From positions 1,798,001 to 1,862,000 of the forward strand of contig NZ_LBIP01000013.1 of NCBI RefSeq assembly GCF_001280435.1: a DNA stretch of 64,000 nt, in the 5' to 3' direction. The notes beneath the pieces were generated by a model. The model did no database searches and had not been told where the DNA came from. It saw only the letters and a program-made list of their open reading frames with translations. Of this stretch, positions 16,692-26,139 are shown piece by piece (within the stretch, counting starts at the first letter, position 1; the number at the start of each line of letters is the position of its first letter). The DNA comes from Mangrovimonas xylaniphaga. GTDB taxonomy: Bacteria > Bacteroidota > Bacteroidia > Flavobacteriales > Flavobacteriaceae. Made by a program: the position numbers and the translations under genes.

Positions 16692-17558
16692 TTATGCGTT
16701 AAGATTTATTCTATTATGGGTCCTTGTAATGGCTTGTTCATTTTTCCAGTCTATCCATTTTTGTCCTTGTAAACGCCTCATGAAATTGTCCAAATATCGT
16801 AATACGAAGACATTATAAATGGCGATTCCCAAATTTTTTGGATGTCTCGGAATAGCTCTCAAACTCATGGAAAATCCAGGTGTTAGATATTTCATATAGT
16901 GCCAATAGCCTTCGGGCATATAGAGTACTTCACCATGTTCCAATTTAGTAGTGTAGCCTTCTACATTTTTTAGGGCAGGCCACTGATTGAAATCTGGATT
17001 CGAAAAATCGATGTCTTCCCTGGTAATTAAGGAATAGGGAATTTTATAGAGATGCTTGTTTTGGTTTTGGTCGAACAAAATGATTTGTTTGGTCCCTTCA
17101 AAATGGAAATGAAAAATATTGGCCAAATCAATATCATAGTGCATAAACGTATGCGAATTCTCACCTCCAAAAAATAACATTGGTAGCTTTTTCATAAGCT
17201 TAATACCAAAATCTGGAAAGGAAAAATCGCTTTGTAGTTCGGGTACTTCCTTGAGGATATTCCAAAGGAAAATGCGGTATTTGGTGGGTTCGCTTCTTAA
17301 AAGGTCGATGTATTCGGCCATTTTCATGGTGGCGTGAGGTTGGTTGAAACCATCTTCGTGATGTACTGGTCGATCATCATAAAGGGGAACCGTTTTGTCT
17401 CCCGAAACAGATTTCATATACTCCAACGACCATTTGGAATAAGCAGGCCAATCTTCAGTTAAAGATTCAATAACCACAGGTTTTTGCGGCTTGAAGTAGT
17501 TTGCAATAAAGTCCTCTTTGGTAATTGTTTTTACGCGAGGAATGTTATGAAGCTTCAA
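16692..17558 (-). CDS. Cupin/JmjC-like Fe(II) oxygenase-fold protein
   Basis: This 288-residue protein has the cupin_8 (JmjC-like) fold. The start IPRVKTITKEDFIANYFKP then PQKPVVIESLTEDWPA is typical. The metal-binding elements are HTFMHYDIDLANIFHF (His and Asp) and LYMPEGYWHYMKYL (His). Relatives include 2-oxoglutarate-dependent protein hydroxylases, but the substrate is unknown. The start codon is TTG at 17556-17558, as no ATG or GTG lies nearby in frame. That start lies inside a 19-bp inverted repeat (17556-17630). The gene follows the BtuB-like TonB receptor by 92 bp on the same strand with no terminator-like hairpin followed by a T-run between them, so they may be cotranscribed. Confidence 0.8.
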   Translation of the reverse strand: MKLHNIPRVKTITKEDFIANYFKPQKPVVIESLTEDWPAYSKWSLEYMKSVSGDKTVPLYDDRPVHHEDGFNQPHATMKMAEYIDLLRSEPTKYRIFLWNILKEVPELQSDFSFPDFGIKLMKKLPMLFFGGENSHTFMHYDIDLANIFHFHFEGTKQIILFDQNQNKHLYKIPYSLITREDIDFSNPDFNQWPALKNVEGYTTKLEHGEVLYMPEGYWHYMKYLTPGFSMSLRAIPRHPKNLGIAIYNVFVLRYLDNFMRRLQGQKWIDWKNEQAITRTHNRINLNA

Positions 17559-17630
17559 TAGAAAAGTATGAATAGTTAACGTCTAAAGTTAAGAAAACGT
17601 TAGGACATGATATTCATACTTTTGCTATTG
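17556..17630 (-). promoter_or_regulatory. Inverted repeat covering the cupin-gene start codon
   Basis: Left arm CAATAGAAAAGTATGAATA (17556-17574) and right arm TATTCATACTTTTGCTATTG (17611-17630) are complementary over 19 bp with one bulged base. The spacer is 36 bases and holds an inner TAACG/CGTTA pair. In minus-strand RNA the TTG start codon would lie in the stem. No T-run follows, so it does not look like a terminator. Confidence 0.6.
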
Positions 17631-17650
17631 TTGAAAACTTGCTTTGATCC

Positions 17651-19471
17651 TTAATTGAAATGATAAGTTGCCCCGAACAGTACATTACCTTTAGGCATTG
17701 GTACTAAGTTAGTTTCGTAATATTCTTCATTGAAAATGTTGTTGGCGTAAAAAGACAAGTCCAATTGTTGAATACTCACCGTAAGTCCTACATCAAAGAC
17801 AGTATAGGCTTGTCCAGAGGTGCGCTCGGCATATTTATAGGTCAAACTTGGTTGTACAATTTTAAAGAAATGACCACGGTAGGTTGCTGTTGCCTGATGC
17901 TTTAAAGAGTTGATAGAATATCTTGAATAGTCGATATCCAAATCTTTAATTTCATCTTCTATAAAGGTATAGCCAAGATCGATGTGTTGTGTGAGTCCAG
18001 ACAGTTTAAAATGATAATTGAGGTTAGCTTCAAAACCTTTGGTGTTCAAATCTCTTATGTTTTCTGCTTGCCAAAGGTCGTCCTCATTTACTTTTACATA
18101 ATCAATAAGTTTTTGGGAATCTCTGTTGAAGAATGCCACAGAAGCATTGATGGATTTTCCTAGGAATTTTACCCCTATTTCCTCTGCAATGGCCTCTTCA
18201 GGATCCAATTGGTCATTTCCTAAAGTTGTTGGGTCGCTGTAGTACAAATCGGTGTAGGTTGGGATGCGGTATGTATAACCAATATTTCCGTAAAGTTTTA
18301 ATTGATCGGAAACCGAATATCCTACATCTACTCCGGGGAATGCATGGAATTTAAAATCTGAAAAATAGGTCACTGCCACTCCAGGAGTCACGTCGAATTT
18401 GTTGTTGAAAAATTTGAAACGGTGCTCCAAGAAGAAGTTGGTCATAAAACGGTCGCGTTTTCCTAAATTATTACTGGAAAGATAGGTTTGCGCCAAATCC
18501 ATTCCAAATCCGGTTGTTCCAATATTGGAGTTGTAAGAACCGTGAAGTTCTGCTCCAATCTTGTTGGTTTGGTGTAGGTTTCTGTAACCTTCAGGATTGG
18601 TTCTTGTGTACAAATACATATCCTGATTTCTGCGCCAGTACAAACGAGGTTTCAGTGTTATGTTGTTATGGTTGTAAACAGACGACAATCCTACCAAACT
18701 TGCTTGGGTTTCTTCATATTGATTAACTGCTGAAGGAGAGGCATAAAATCCATTGGCTCCAAAATCGCGCTCTTGGAATGTAGCAATCAAATCGATGGGC
18801 ATGTGGTTTTTATTAAAACTACTTTTCAAAAAGTAATTCTGATTGTCATAATCGGTGTTGTAGCGATAGCCTTCAGACGTATTTCTGGAATAGTGAATGA
18901 TGTGTGAGGTATTGCTAAGCTCGCTACCCACAGTTACTGAGGCATTTTTCTGCCCGAAAGAACCAGCTTGTACCCCTAAATCTACTCGGTTGTCCATAGA
19001 TTTTTTGGTAATGATATTGACTGCTCCCGTAAAGGCATTTTGGCCAAATACTCTTGCCGCAGGCCCTTTTATGATTTCAATACGTTCAATTACTTCTAGG
19101 GGCAAGGCCAAGTTCATACTATGGTGCCCCGTTTGGGCATCTTCCAATTTAATGCCATCAATTAACAATAGGGTCTGGTCAAAACTTCCTCCTCGAATGT
19201 AAAGATCGGCTTGTGAACCATAAGTTCCACGACGGCGAACATCCACCCCAGTTACTTGCTGTAATAAATCGGCCAGATTGGTGGCTGGGCTTTCTTTGAT
19301 GTCCTTTGCGGTAATTACAGTAATGGTTCTTGAGTTTTCCTTAAAGGGAAGGTCAATACGCGTGGAGGTAATGATGACTTCGTCCAGGGAGTCCATTTTA
19401 ACTGGTTCCACTTGGGCAATCCCCATTAAGGTTGATAATATAACTGCTGATGACAATAATTTGGTTTTCAT
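17651..19471 (-). CDS. TonB-dependent outer-membrane receptor, BtuB-like
   Basis: This 606-residue outer-membrane receptor imports a scarce nutrient using TonB energy. A signal peptide (residues 1-19) is followed by a plug domain: DEVIITSTRIDLPFKENSR (TonB-box region), ATNLADLLQQVTGVDVRRRG, DLYIRGGSFDQTLLLIDGIK, and IERIEIIKGPAARVFGQNAF. The 22-strand barrel ends in VLFGATYHFN, with a terminal aromatic strand. Size and plug resemble BtuB/cobalamin-type and small-molecule receptors, not SusC. It is divergent from a MocR-type regulator across only 70 bp, and the shared gap holds repeated half-sites. MocR regulators often control vitamin B6 or amino-acid genes, but the ligand is not known. Confidence 0.88.
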   Translation of the reverse strand: MKTKLLSSAVILSTLMGIAQVEPVKMDSLDEVIITSTRIDLPFKENSRTITVITAKDIKESPATNLADLLQQVTGVDVRRRGTYGSQADLYIRGGSFDQTLLLIDGIKLEDAQTGHHSMNLALPLEVIERIEIIKGPAARVFGQNAFTGAVNIITKKSMDNRVDLGVQAGSFGQKNASVTVGSELSNTSHIIHYSRNTSEGYRYNTDYDNQNYFLKSSFNKNHMPIDLIATFQERDFGANGFYASPSAVNQYEETQASLVGLSSVYNHNNITLKPRLYWRRNQDMYLYTRTNPEGYRNLHQTNKIGAELHGSYNSNIGTTGFGMDLAQTYLSSNNLGKRDRFMTNFFLEHRFKFFNNKFDVTPGVAVTYFSDFKFHAFPGVDVGYSVSDQLKLYGNIGYTYRIPTYTDLYYSDPTTLGNDQLDPEEAIAEEIGVKFLGKSINASVAFFNRDSQKLIDYVKVNEDDLWQAENIRDLNTKGFEANLNYHFKLSGLTQHIDLGYTFIEDEIKDLDIDYSRYSINSLKHQATATYRGHFFKIVQPSLTYKYAERTSGQAYTVFDVGLTVSIQQLDLSFYANNIFNEEYYETNLVPMPKGNVLFGATYHFN

Positions 19472-19509
19472 GAATTGATGTAATTTAACTCTGCAAAAGT
19501 CGTAACTTT

Positions 19510-19554
19510 CCGGACGAGTAAACTAGTCCAGTTTTAAAACTATGAATAGTCCGG
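19510..19554. promoter_or_regulatory. Candidate MocR operator: inverted plus direct half-sites
   Basis: CCGGACGAG (19510-19518) and CTAGTCCAG (19523-19531) form an inverted repeat around TAAA (7 of 9 matching). TAGTCCGG at 19547-19554 repeats the second half-site 23 bases on. On the minus strand the inverted repeat overlaps the likely promoter of the TonB receptor gene (TTTA, 17 bases, GACTTTTG at 19495-19502). Palindrome plus direct repeat is a layout known for MocR/PdxR sites. Confidence 0.5.
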
Positions 19555-21032
19555 TTAATGACCTCTTAAAACAGCTGATTTTTTTTGAAAAATCAAGTTC
19601 AACAGCAGTTTATATTCAAATCGCACAACAAATTATCAATGCCATTCAACGGGGGTATCTTTCCAAAGGTACGGCATTGCCAGGAACGCGAAGTTTTAGC
19701 CAGCTTTTCAGTATCCATAGAAATACGGCAGTGGCAGTTTATGAGGAATTAGCCTCGCAGGGTTGGGTTGAGATTCTTCCCAATAAAGGAACTTTTGTAT
19801 TGTTGCCAGAACAACGAACGGCTCCCATTAAGGCCTCGGTCCAGCAAATTGACCAGGTTTATAACTATTCAAAAACAACTGGGTTTCCATTTCAACAGTC
19901 GTTTCATTTGGCATCCACGGCTCAGGAAACCAATGCGAAATATACCATTAATGATGGACAACCTGATTTGAGACTGCATCCTGTGCATCAATTTTCAAGA
20001 TGGTACAGTGCGGCCATGAAGCGAAAGTCTTTAATCTCGAAATGGAACCATACAAGTGAATTGTCTGCTTCGGTTTTTGAAACCCAATTGTGTAACTATT
20101 TAAATGCAACCAGGGGATTTCATATTCAACCAAACAATTTGTTGAGTACCCGAAGTACAGAAATGAGCCTGTACATTGTTTCTCAGTTGTTGATCAAGCA
20201 GAATGATGTGGTATTGGTTGGGCAGTTGAGTAATTATGCCTCGAACATGATTTTTCAGCAGGCCGGTGCTGCTATAAGGACTATTCCTGTGGACGAATAT
20301 GGTTTGGATGTAGATTATATTAGAACCCATTTTATAAAACGAAATATTCGTTGTGTGTATGTGTGCGCTCATCGACACTATCCAACCACTAAAACTTTGA
20401 GTGCAGAGCGTCGTTTAAAGCTTTTGGAATTAGCCAAAGAATATCAGTTTGCTATTATCGAGGATGATTATGATTACGATTTCCAATTTGAAGGCTCTGC
20501 CATGTTACCTATGGCGAGCGCCGATGCCAATGGCTTGGTGATTTATTTGGGGAAATTGGGACAGTCATTGTTCCCTAGTTTTCAAACAGGGTTTGTTGTG
20601 GCTCCTGAGAACTTAATTTTAGAGGCAAAAAACTATTTGCAATTGTTGGATCGTCAAGGTGATTTAATTCAGGAGCAAATGCTTTCGGAATTGATTAGTG
20701 AAGGGGAAATGTACAGATTGATTAAAAAGAATGTCATTGTTTATAAACAACGGCGTGATTGTTTGTGTAGTCTGCTGAAGACTTATTTTAAGGATATCAT
20801 TTCTTATGAAATTCCGGCTGGAGGGTTAGCGATTTGGTTACAGTTCAATTCCAAAATTTCTTTGGTAAAATTAGCCGAACAAGCTGAAAAGCATGATTTG
20901 TTTTTGCCAAAAACCATTTTGTATCAAGATGCGGAAACTTGTGCCATTAGGTTTGGCTTTGGGCATTTAAATGAGGAGGAAATTCAATTTGTTGTTGAAC
21001 GTTTGAAAAGGGCGTTTGTTGAGGTGGCTTAA
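19542..21032 (+). CDS. MocR/PdxR-type GntR regulator with a degenerate PLP site
   Basis: This 496-residue regulator joins an N-terminal GntR winged helix (about residues 15-85, with IQIAQQIINAIQRGYLSKG and GTRSFSQLFSIHRNTAVAVY) to a fold-type I aminotransferase domain (about 130-490), the MocR/GabR/PdxR layout. Aminotransferase marks include AIIEDDYDYDFQFEG and IRFGFGHLNEEE. In GabR the PLP lysine lies in a T-F-S-K-S-L segment; here the aligned sequence is YLGKLGQSLFPSFQTGF, with Gln at residue 341 in place of Lys and Gln348 in place of the substrate-binding Arg. PLP may not bind covalently. It is divergent from the TonB receptor gene and probably controls it. Confidence 0.88.
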   Translation: MNSPVNDLLKQLIFFEKSSSTAVYIQIAQQIINAIQRGYLSKGTALPGTRSFSQLFSIHRNTAVAVYEELASQGWVEILPNKGTFVLLPEQRTAPIKASVQQIDQVYNYSKTTGFPFQQSFHLASTAQETNAKYTINDGQPDLRLHPVHQFSRWYSAAMKRKSLISKWNHTSELSASVFETQLCNYLNATRGFHIQPNNLLSTRSTEMSLYIVSQLLIKQNDVVLVGQLSNYASNMIFQQAGAAIRTIPVDEYGLDVDYIRTHFIKRNIRCVYVCAHRHYPTTKTLSAERRLKLLELAKEYQFAIIEDDYDYDFQFEGSAMLPMASADANGLVIYLGKLGQSLFPSFQTGFVVAPENLILEAKNYLQLLDRQGDLIQEQMLSELISEGEMYRLIKKNVIVYKQRRDCLCSLLKTYFKDIISYEIPAGGLAIWLQFNSKISLVKLAEQAEKHDLFLPKTILYQDAETCAIRFGFGHLNEEEIQFVVERLKRAFVEVA

Positions 21033-21062
21033 TTATTTTTATTTTTTTACGGTTAAAAATTA

Positions 21063-21091
21063 TTGAAAAACGATAAATTTTAATAAGTTTG
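21063..21091 (+). promoter_or_regulatory. Promoter for the DUF2975/HTH pair
   Basis: TTG (21063-21065), an 18-base gap, and TAAGTTTG (21084-21091), an exact -7 match. The box covers the TTG at 21089, which rules that codon out as the start and supports the ATG at 21110. Confidence 0.65.
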
Positions 21092-21109
21092 TTTAAAAGA
21101 AGTTGTCCT

Positions 21110-21619
21110 ATGAAGAAATTAATCCTTTTAAAATGGTTAGTGAGATACCTGTGGATTACAGGAGTTCTTGCTATGGGCGTAATGCTATTTTCCTATCTTC
21201 ATTTCTTATTTACCGGTACACTTAATGCCGTTGTTAAGATTAATGGTGTTGAAGTGCAGGGAATGACAATTGAAAAGCACATTTTATTATTGTTAATCTA
21301 TTTTTCTTTGGGCTTGGGGCTTAGAGCGGTTTTTCTGTTGGATGATGTACTTGACTATTTTAAAAACTTAAAACCGTTTAGTCACTCTGTGATCAAAAAT
21401 TTCAATGAAATAGGAGTTCTCTTTGTTGTAAGTGCATTGATTACGGGTATACCCTGTTTTTTATTGTCGGGATATTTCGGAAATGGTATTGAACGGACTT
21501 TTTCAGTAACTCCAGGACCAATTATAATGCTTATATGTCTAGGGTTGTTTTTTATGGTTTTAAGTGAGTTGTTTAAAATAGCCAAAGCTGCTAAAGAGGA
21601 GAATGAATTAACAGTTTAG
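21110..21619 (+). CDS. DUF2975 membrane protein
   Basis: This 169-residue inner-membrane protein has four predicted membrane segments (about residues 12-36, 62-82, 102-126 and 140-160) and matches the DUF2975 layout. DUF2975 genes commonly sit directly before a small Cro/C1-type regulator, and here the next gene starts 2 bp later. The start is the ATG at 21110, just downstream of a good promoter; a TTG further upstream is inside the -7 box. The biochemical role is unknown. The pairing suggests the membrane protein and the regulator act together. Confidence 0.78.
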   Translation: MKKLILLKWLVRYLWITGVLAMGVMLFSYLHFLFTGTLNAVVKINGVEVQGMTIEKHILLLLIYFSLGLGLRAVFLLDDVLDYFKNLKPFSHSVIKNFNEIGVLFVVSALITGIPCFLLSGYFGNGIERTFSVTPGPIIMLICLGLFFMVLSELFKIAKAAKEENELTV

Positions 21620-21621
21620 GG

Positions 21622-21828
21622 ATGGGGATTATTGTGAATGTGGATGTGATGTTGGCCAAGCGTAAAATGAAAAGTAATGAGCTTGCAGAGGCTATTGGGA
21701 TTACCACGGCTAATCTTTCTATTTTAAAAACAGGCAAAGCCAAAGCAATTCGGTTTTCGACTTTGGAAGCCATTTGCAGGGAACTCGATTGTCAACCAGG
21801 CGATATTTTGGAGTATGTGGAGGATTAA
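21622..21828 (+). CDS. Small Cro/C1-type HTH regulator
   Basis: This 68-residue DNA-binding protein is almost entirely a helix-turn-helix domain: MLAKRKMKSNELAEAIGITT, ANLSILKTGKAKAIRF, STLEAICRELDCQPGDILEY. The closing CQPGDILEY is typical of the YozG-like HTH_26 group, which pairs with DUF2975 membrane proteins. It starts 2 bp after the stop of the DUF2975 gene, so the two are cotranscribed. It probably regulates its own operon. Confidence 0.88.
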   Translation: MGIIVNVDVMLAKRKMKSNELAEAIGITTANLSILKTGKAKAIRFSTLEAICRELDCQPGDILEYVED

Positions 21829-21833
21829 GTTTT

Positions 21834-22382
21834 TTAAGCAGAAACTTTTTCTAATTGTTTCCGTAATTCCTCTTTATCCATCCATTTGTAATCGTTGGGT
21901 GTAGTGGCATCTAATAAATCGATATCCAATAATTCAGATAGTTCAAAACCAATCCGGAAGGCTTCCTTGGGATTATATTCTTCGTAAAGTTCCCAATGTT
22001 TGTTGGTGTCGTACCAAAGATTCACTTCGTAAATTTTATGACCATTATCTAAGGGCTGATGAAAAACAGATACATATTCGTAACTCGTAATAGTTTTCCA
22101 TTGGCCTAGTTTTACTGGACCAATCTCAAAGGTTGAACGAAATCTAGATTTTTTTAGGTCAATGTGTACACTTTTTTGGAAGCAGAATGAAGTGCCAAAA
22201 ACACTTAAGTATACTGCAAATTTAAAAAGGAGGCCAATGTCCCTAATAGTTTTGTCGTTCCAAACAACCTTGAAGATGATAAGTATTATGATATAGGTGG
22301 CAGCGGTAAAAAATAAAGCGGCTATTGGGATTTGCCATTTAGGCCGAGGACTCTCGGAAATGATAAGTTGGTTGGTATTCAT
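21834..22382 (-). CDS. Hypothetical protein with two membrane helices
   Basis: I do not recognise this 182-residue protein. Two hydrophobic helices (about residues 17-40 and 50-68) are followed by a soluble part rich in aromatic strands (SVHIDLKKSRFRSTFEIGPV, TITSYEYVSVFHQP, KIYEVNLWYDTNKHWELYEE) and a charged C-terminal helix. The layout resembles small membrane proteins with a PH-like or bPH domain facing the cytoplasm, but that is only a guess. It converges on the HTH gene, with 5 bp between stops, and stands alone. Confidence 0.6.
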   Translation of the reverse strand: MNTNQLIISESPRPKWQIPIAALFFTAATYIIILIIFKVVWNDKTIRDIGLLFKFAVYLSVFGTSFCFQKSVHIDLKKSRFRSTFEIGPVKLGQWKTITSYEYVSVFHQPLDNGHKIYEVNLWYDTNKHWELYEEYNPKEAFRIGFELSELLDIDLLDATTPNDYKWMDKEELRKQLEKVSA

Positions 22383-22442
22383 ATGGCAAATATAGCAGTA
22401 ACTTTATGTTGAGCAACTATCCTATTATTCGATATAAAAAGA

Positions 22443-22470
22443 AAAAGCCAAACAATACTGTTTGGCTTTT
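22443..22470. terminator. Hairpin terminator after atpC
   Basis: Twelve-bp perfect stem, AAAAGCCAAACA (22443-22454) and its complement (22459-22470), ATAC loop. It lies downstream of atpC on the minus strand, where the stem ends in a T-run. Confidence 0.8.
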
Positions 22471-22491
22471 CTATATTTAAGTTTCTGAATC

Positions 22492-22788
22492 TTATTTTTC
22501 AACAAGAATGATTACTTTATTGTCTTTCATTTCAACAGTTCCAGAATCTATTTTTAAGGTCAACACCTTATCATCTGTATGTAAAGGGATGATTTCGGCA
22601 GGCAATTCCTTAAATCCAGGCTGACTTTTGGTGTGCGTATGGATTTTGATGGTACCTTGTTGCAACAACGAGATAATAGGCGCGTGGTTTTGCAACATCT
22701 GGAATTCACCATCAACTCCAGGCAACACTACTGAGTCCACTTCTGAACTGAACAATGTAGCTTCTGGCGATACTATTTCTAAATACAT
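22492..22788 (-). CDS. atpC: ATP synthase F1 epsilon subunit (short form)
   Basis: This is the epsilon subunit of the F1 rotor, 98 residues. It contains only the N-terminal beta-sandwich: MYLEIVSPEATLFSSEVDSV, VVLPGVDGEFQMLQNHAPII, and a last strand GTVEMKDNKVIILVEK. The C-terminal two-helix arm (about 40 residues) found in enterobacterial epsilon is absent, so the arm that inhibits ATP hydrolysis cannot form. Short epsilon proteins are common in Bacteroidota. It follows atpD by 14 bp, and only these two ATP synthase genes are here; the rest must lie elsewhere in the genome. Confidence 0.93.
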   Translation of the reverse strand: MYLEIVSPEATLFSSEVDSVVLPGVDGEFQMLQNHAPIISLLQQGTIKIHTHTKSQPGFKELPAEIIPLHTDDKVLTLKIDSGTVEMKDNKVIILVEK

Positions 22789-22802
22789 AGTTTAGTGTTT
22801 TA

Positions 22803-24314
<1,512 letters not shown>

Positions 24315-24394
24315 TTATATGTTTAATGTTTAGATATTTTAATACTGAAAAACAAGGACTACGCATTGAAGCGGGCTCCCCGTTTTTTGCGCTG

Positions 24395-24402
24395 CAAAGA
24401 TA
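24395..24402 (-). promoter_or_regulatory. -7 promoter box for atpD-atpC
   Basis: TATCTTTG on the minus strand matches TAnnTTTG exactly. The leader between it and the atpD start holds a short CGGG/CCCG hairpin at 24371-24382. No clear -33 element was seen. Confidence 0.6.
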
Positions 24403-24451
24403 TATTTTTTTAATTTAATAATAAAGCCATTTTTTTTAGTTTTTCAGGATA

Positions 24452-24494
24452 AAAAAACGCCTACTTGATAGAGTTTGACAAGTAGGCGTTTTTT
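24452..24494. terminator. Hairpin terminator after the GDSL lipoprotein gene
   Basis: Sixteen-bp perfect stem, AAAAAACGCCTACTTG (24452-24467) and its complement (24479-24494), 11-base loop. On the minus strand it follows the GDSL-type gene and ends in a T-run. Confidence 0.85.
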
Positions 24495-24513
24495 ATGAAT
24501 TTTCTTAGCTATT

Positions 24514-26118
24514 TTATTGAAGGGTAGGAGCGTAGTTTGTTGGGAAGTTTCCTATATCTACTAAATTTCCTGAGGCTTCAAAATTGGATCCGTAAGTTTG
24601 GTCGATGGCCTTAAGGAAGGCATTTGCTATTGCAGCGTAACCCCTTGAGGTAAGGTGTACACCATCCAAAGACATGGCTCCTCCCGTAACCAAATTGGCG
24701 CTTAAGGTAAAATCACCATCTGTTAAACCTCCGTTGGCCAATTGGTACAACATAGCGTTGGCATCAACCATTGCTAAACCAGCTGCAGAGGCGGCCGCTT
24801 GAATTGTTGCGTTAAAACTATTGGTGGCAGTGGCTATTTCGGTTTGCTCTGTTGGAATCAATACCCATTTATCTTCCAATGGTAAGGTGATCCCCTCTAC
24901 TGAAAACTGTCCAGCTAAAGCTTGAGGTAATCCTTGCGCCATTAAAGCTCCTGCATAGGAGCTGTTCACTGTACCAATTACAGTACTGCTGGTCAACACA
25001 AATAAGTCATTTTCGTTGGCCTGTCTTGTCTGTCCGTAGGTTTGGCCTAATAAAGCCGCTACCAATGGAGCTGCTTCCTCAGGAAGTCCAAATTGGCCTA
25101 TAAAGGCAGGGAAGGTTGGACTGGCCATTAAGGCTCCCGTAATGGTAGATGAAATATCTTCTAAACTTTCGTCCTTAATCACCACGGCACTTGCTTCTGT
25201 TTCAGAAAATACAATGGCTCTTTCAGGAGCTCCTATAGCTACGTAAACTTGGTTTAAAGCACCAAAAATAGCATTCAAGGTTGGAATTTGAGGTCCGAAA
25301 TCAGGGTTGGAAGGATCCAAAGGATTGTAAGGAACCGTTGTAAAATGAGGAATTGTTGTGATGTCTGGAATGTTTGCAACCACCCCTTTAGCACCTCCTG
25401 ATGTTAGAGTTGTTACAAGAGTAGAGATGGCATAATCAAAGGTTGGCTGGTCTGTTATAGGTGAAGACCCATCGGCACCACTTAAAGCATATCCTAAAAC
25501 GTCATTGTTTCCTATCCACATAGTAAAGAAGGATGGGTTTTGAGCCATAGCCATTTCAATAACACTAGCATCTGGAGTGGCCCCCGTCATTCTTACAAAA
25601 TAAGGATTGGCCAATCCTGCTGAAAGGTTGGCTATATTTCCATAACCTGGAGCCAAAAGATGAAAACTTTTCGCCCCTGGAACTCCCATATTGTTGAAAG
25701 GCCCGGTGGGATTGTTGGTAGCAATATCTGTAGTTACGGTTACTGTTCCAATCACCGATTCTAAAGGTACTGGCCCAGCTCCTCCAAAGACCAATCTTGG
25801 GGAGGCAATGCGGTTTCCTGCTAGGGCCAACCCTCCGTAATTGTCGTTCATTAATGGTTGAGTGAAAGTTCCGCCATCGGCTAAACTGAATTGTGAGGCC
25901 AAAATGTTAGGATAGGAATTTTCTTGAGAGGCTATAAATAGGGCTCCATCGGTATAACCAGAGGTTAATGAGTTTCCTAAAGAAACGTAATTTGAAAAAT
26001 CAGCTTCTCCTGCGGTTAATTCAGGTAGGGGTTCTGTAGAAGGAGCTATTGTGTCGTCACTGTCGCAGGCCATGAATCCTAAGGAGATGGCGAGCAACCA
26101 TATATATTTTGTATTCAT
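24514..26118 (-). CDS. GDSL/SGNH-family surface lipoprotein
   Basis: This 534-residue lipoprotein has its lipobox Cys at residue 18 (ISLGFMAC) followed by acidic residues. It carries the SGNH hydrolase blocks: block I VSLGNSLTSGYTDG, with Ser50 as nucleophile and GNSL in place of GDSL; block III, MWIGNNDVLGYALSG; and block V, SLDGVHLTSRGYAAIAN, with the catalytic Asp and His. The fold acts as an esterase or lipase; the substrate is unknown. It lies 21 bp after a TonB receptor gene on the same strand. I infer that the hydrolase and receptor process and import the same compound, perhaps a lipid ester. Confidence 0.85.
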   Translation of the reverse strand: MNTKYIWLLAISLGFMACDSDDTIAPSTEPLPELTAGEADFSNYVSLGNSLTSGYTDGALFIASQENSYPNILASQFSLADGGTFTQPLMNDNYGGLALAGNRIASPRLVFGGAGPVPLESVIGTVTVTTDIATNNPTGPFNNMGVPGAKSFHLLAPGYGNIANLSAGLANPYFVRMTGATPDASVIEMAMAQNPSFFTMWIGNNDVLGYALSGADGSSPITDQPTFDYAISTLVTTLTSGGAKGVVANIPDITTIPHFTTVPYNPLDPSNPDFGPQIPTLNAIFGALNQVYVAIGAPERAIVFSETEASAVVIKDESLEDISSTITGALMASPTFPAFIGQFGLPEEAAPLVAALLGQTYGQTRQANENDLFVLTSSTVIGTVNSSYAGALMAQGLPQALAGQFSVEGITLPLEDKWVLIPTEQTEIATATNSFNATIQAAASAAGLAMVDANAMLYQLANGGLTDGDFTLSANLVTGGAMSLDGVHLTSRGYAAIANAFLKAIDQTYGSNFEASGNLVDIGNFPTNYAPTLQ

Positions 26119-26139
26119 ATTAATGATGTTTGCTAATTG

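Noticed and set aside
17556-17630. The inverted repeat as a mobile miniature element or a terminator
   Set aside because: No target-site duplication was seen and no T-run follows the hairpin on the coding strand.
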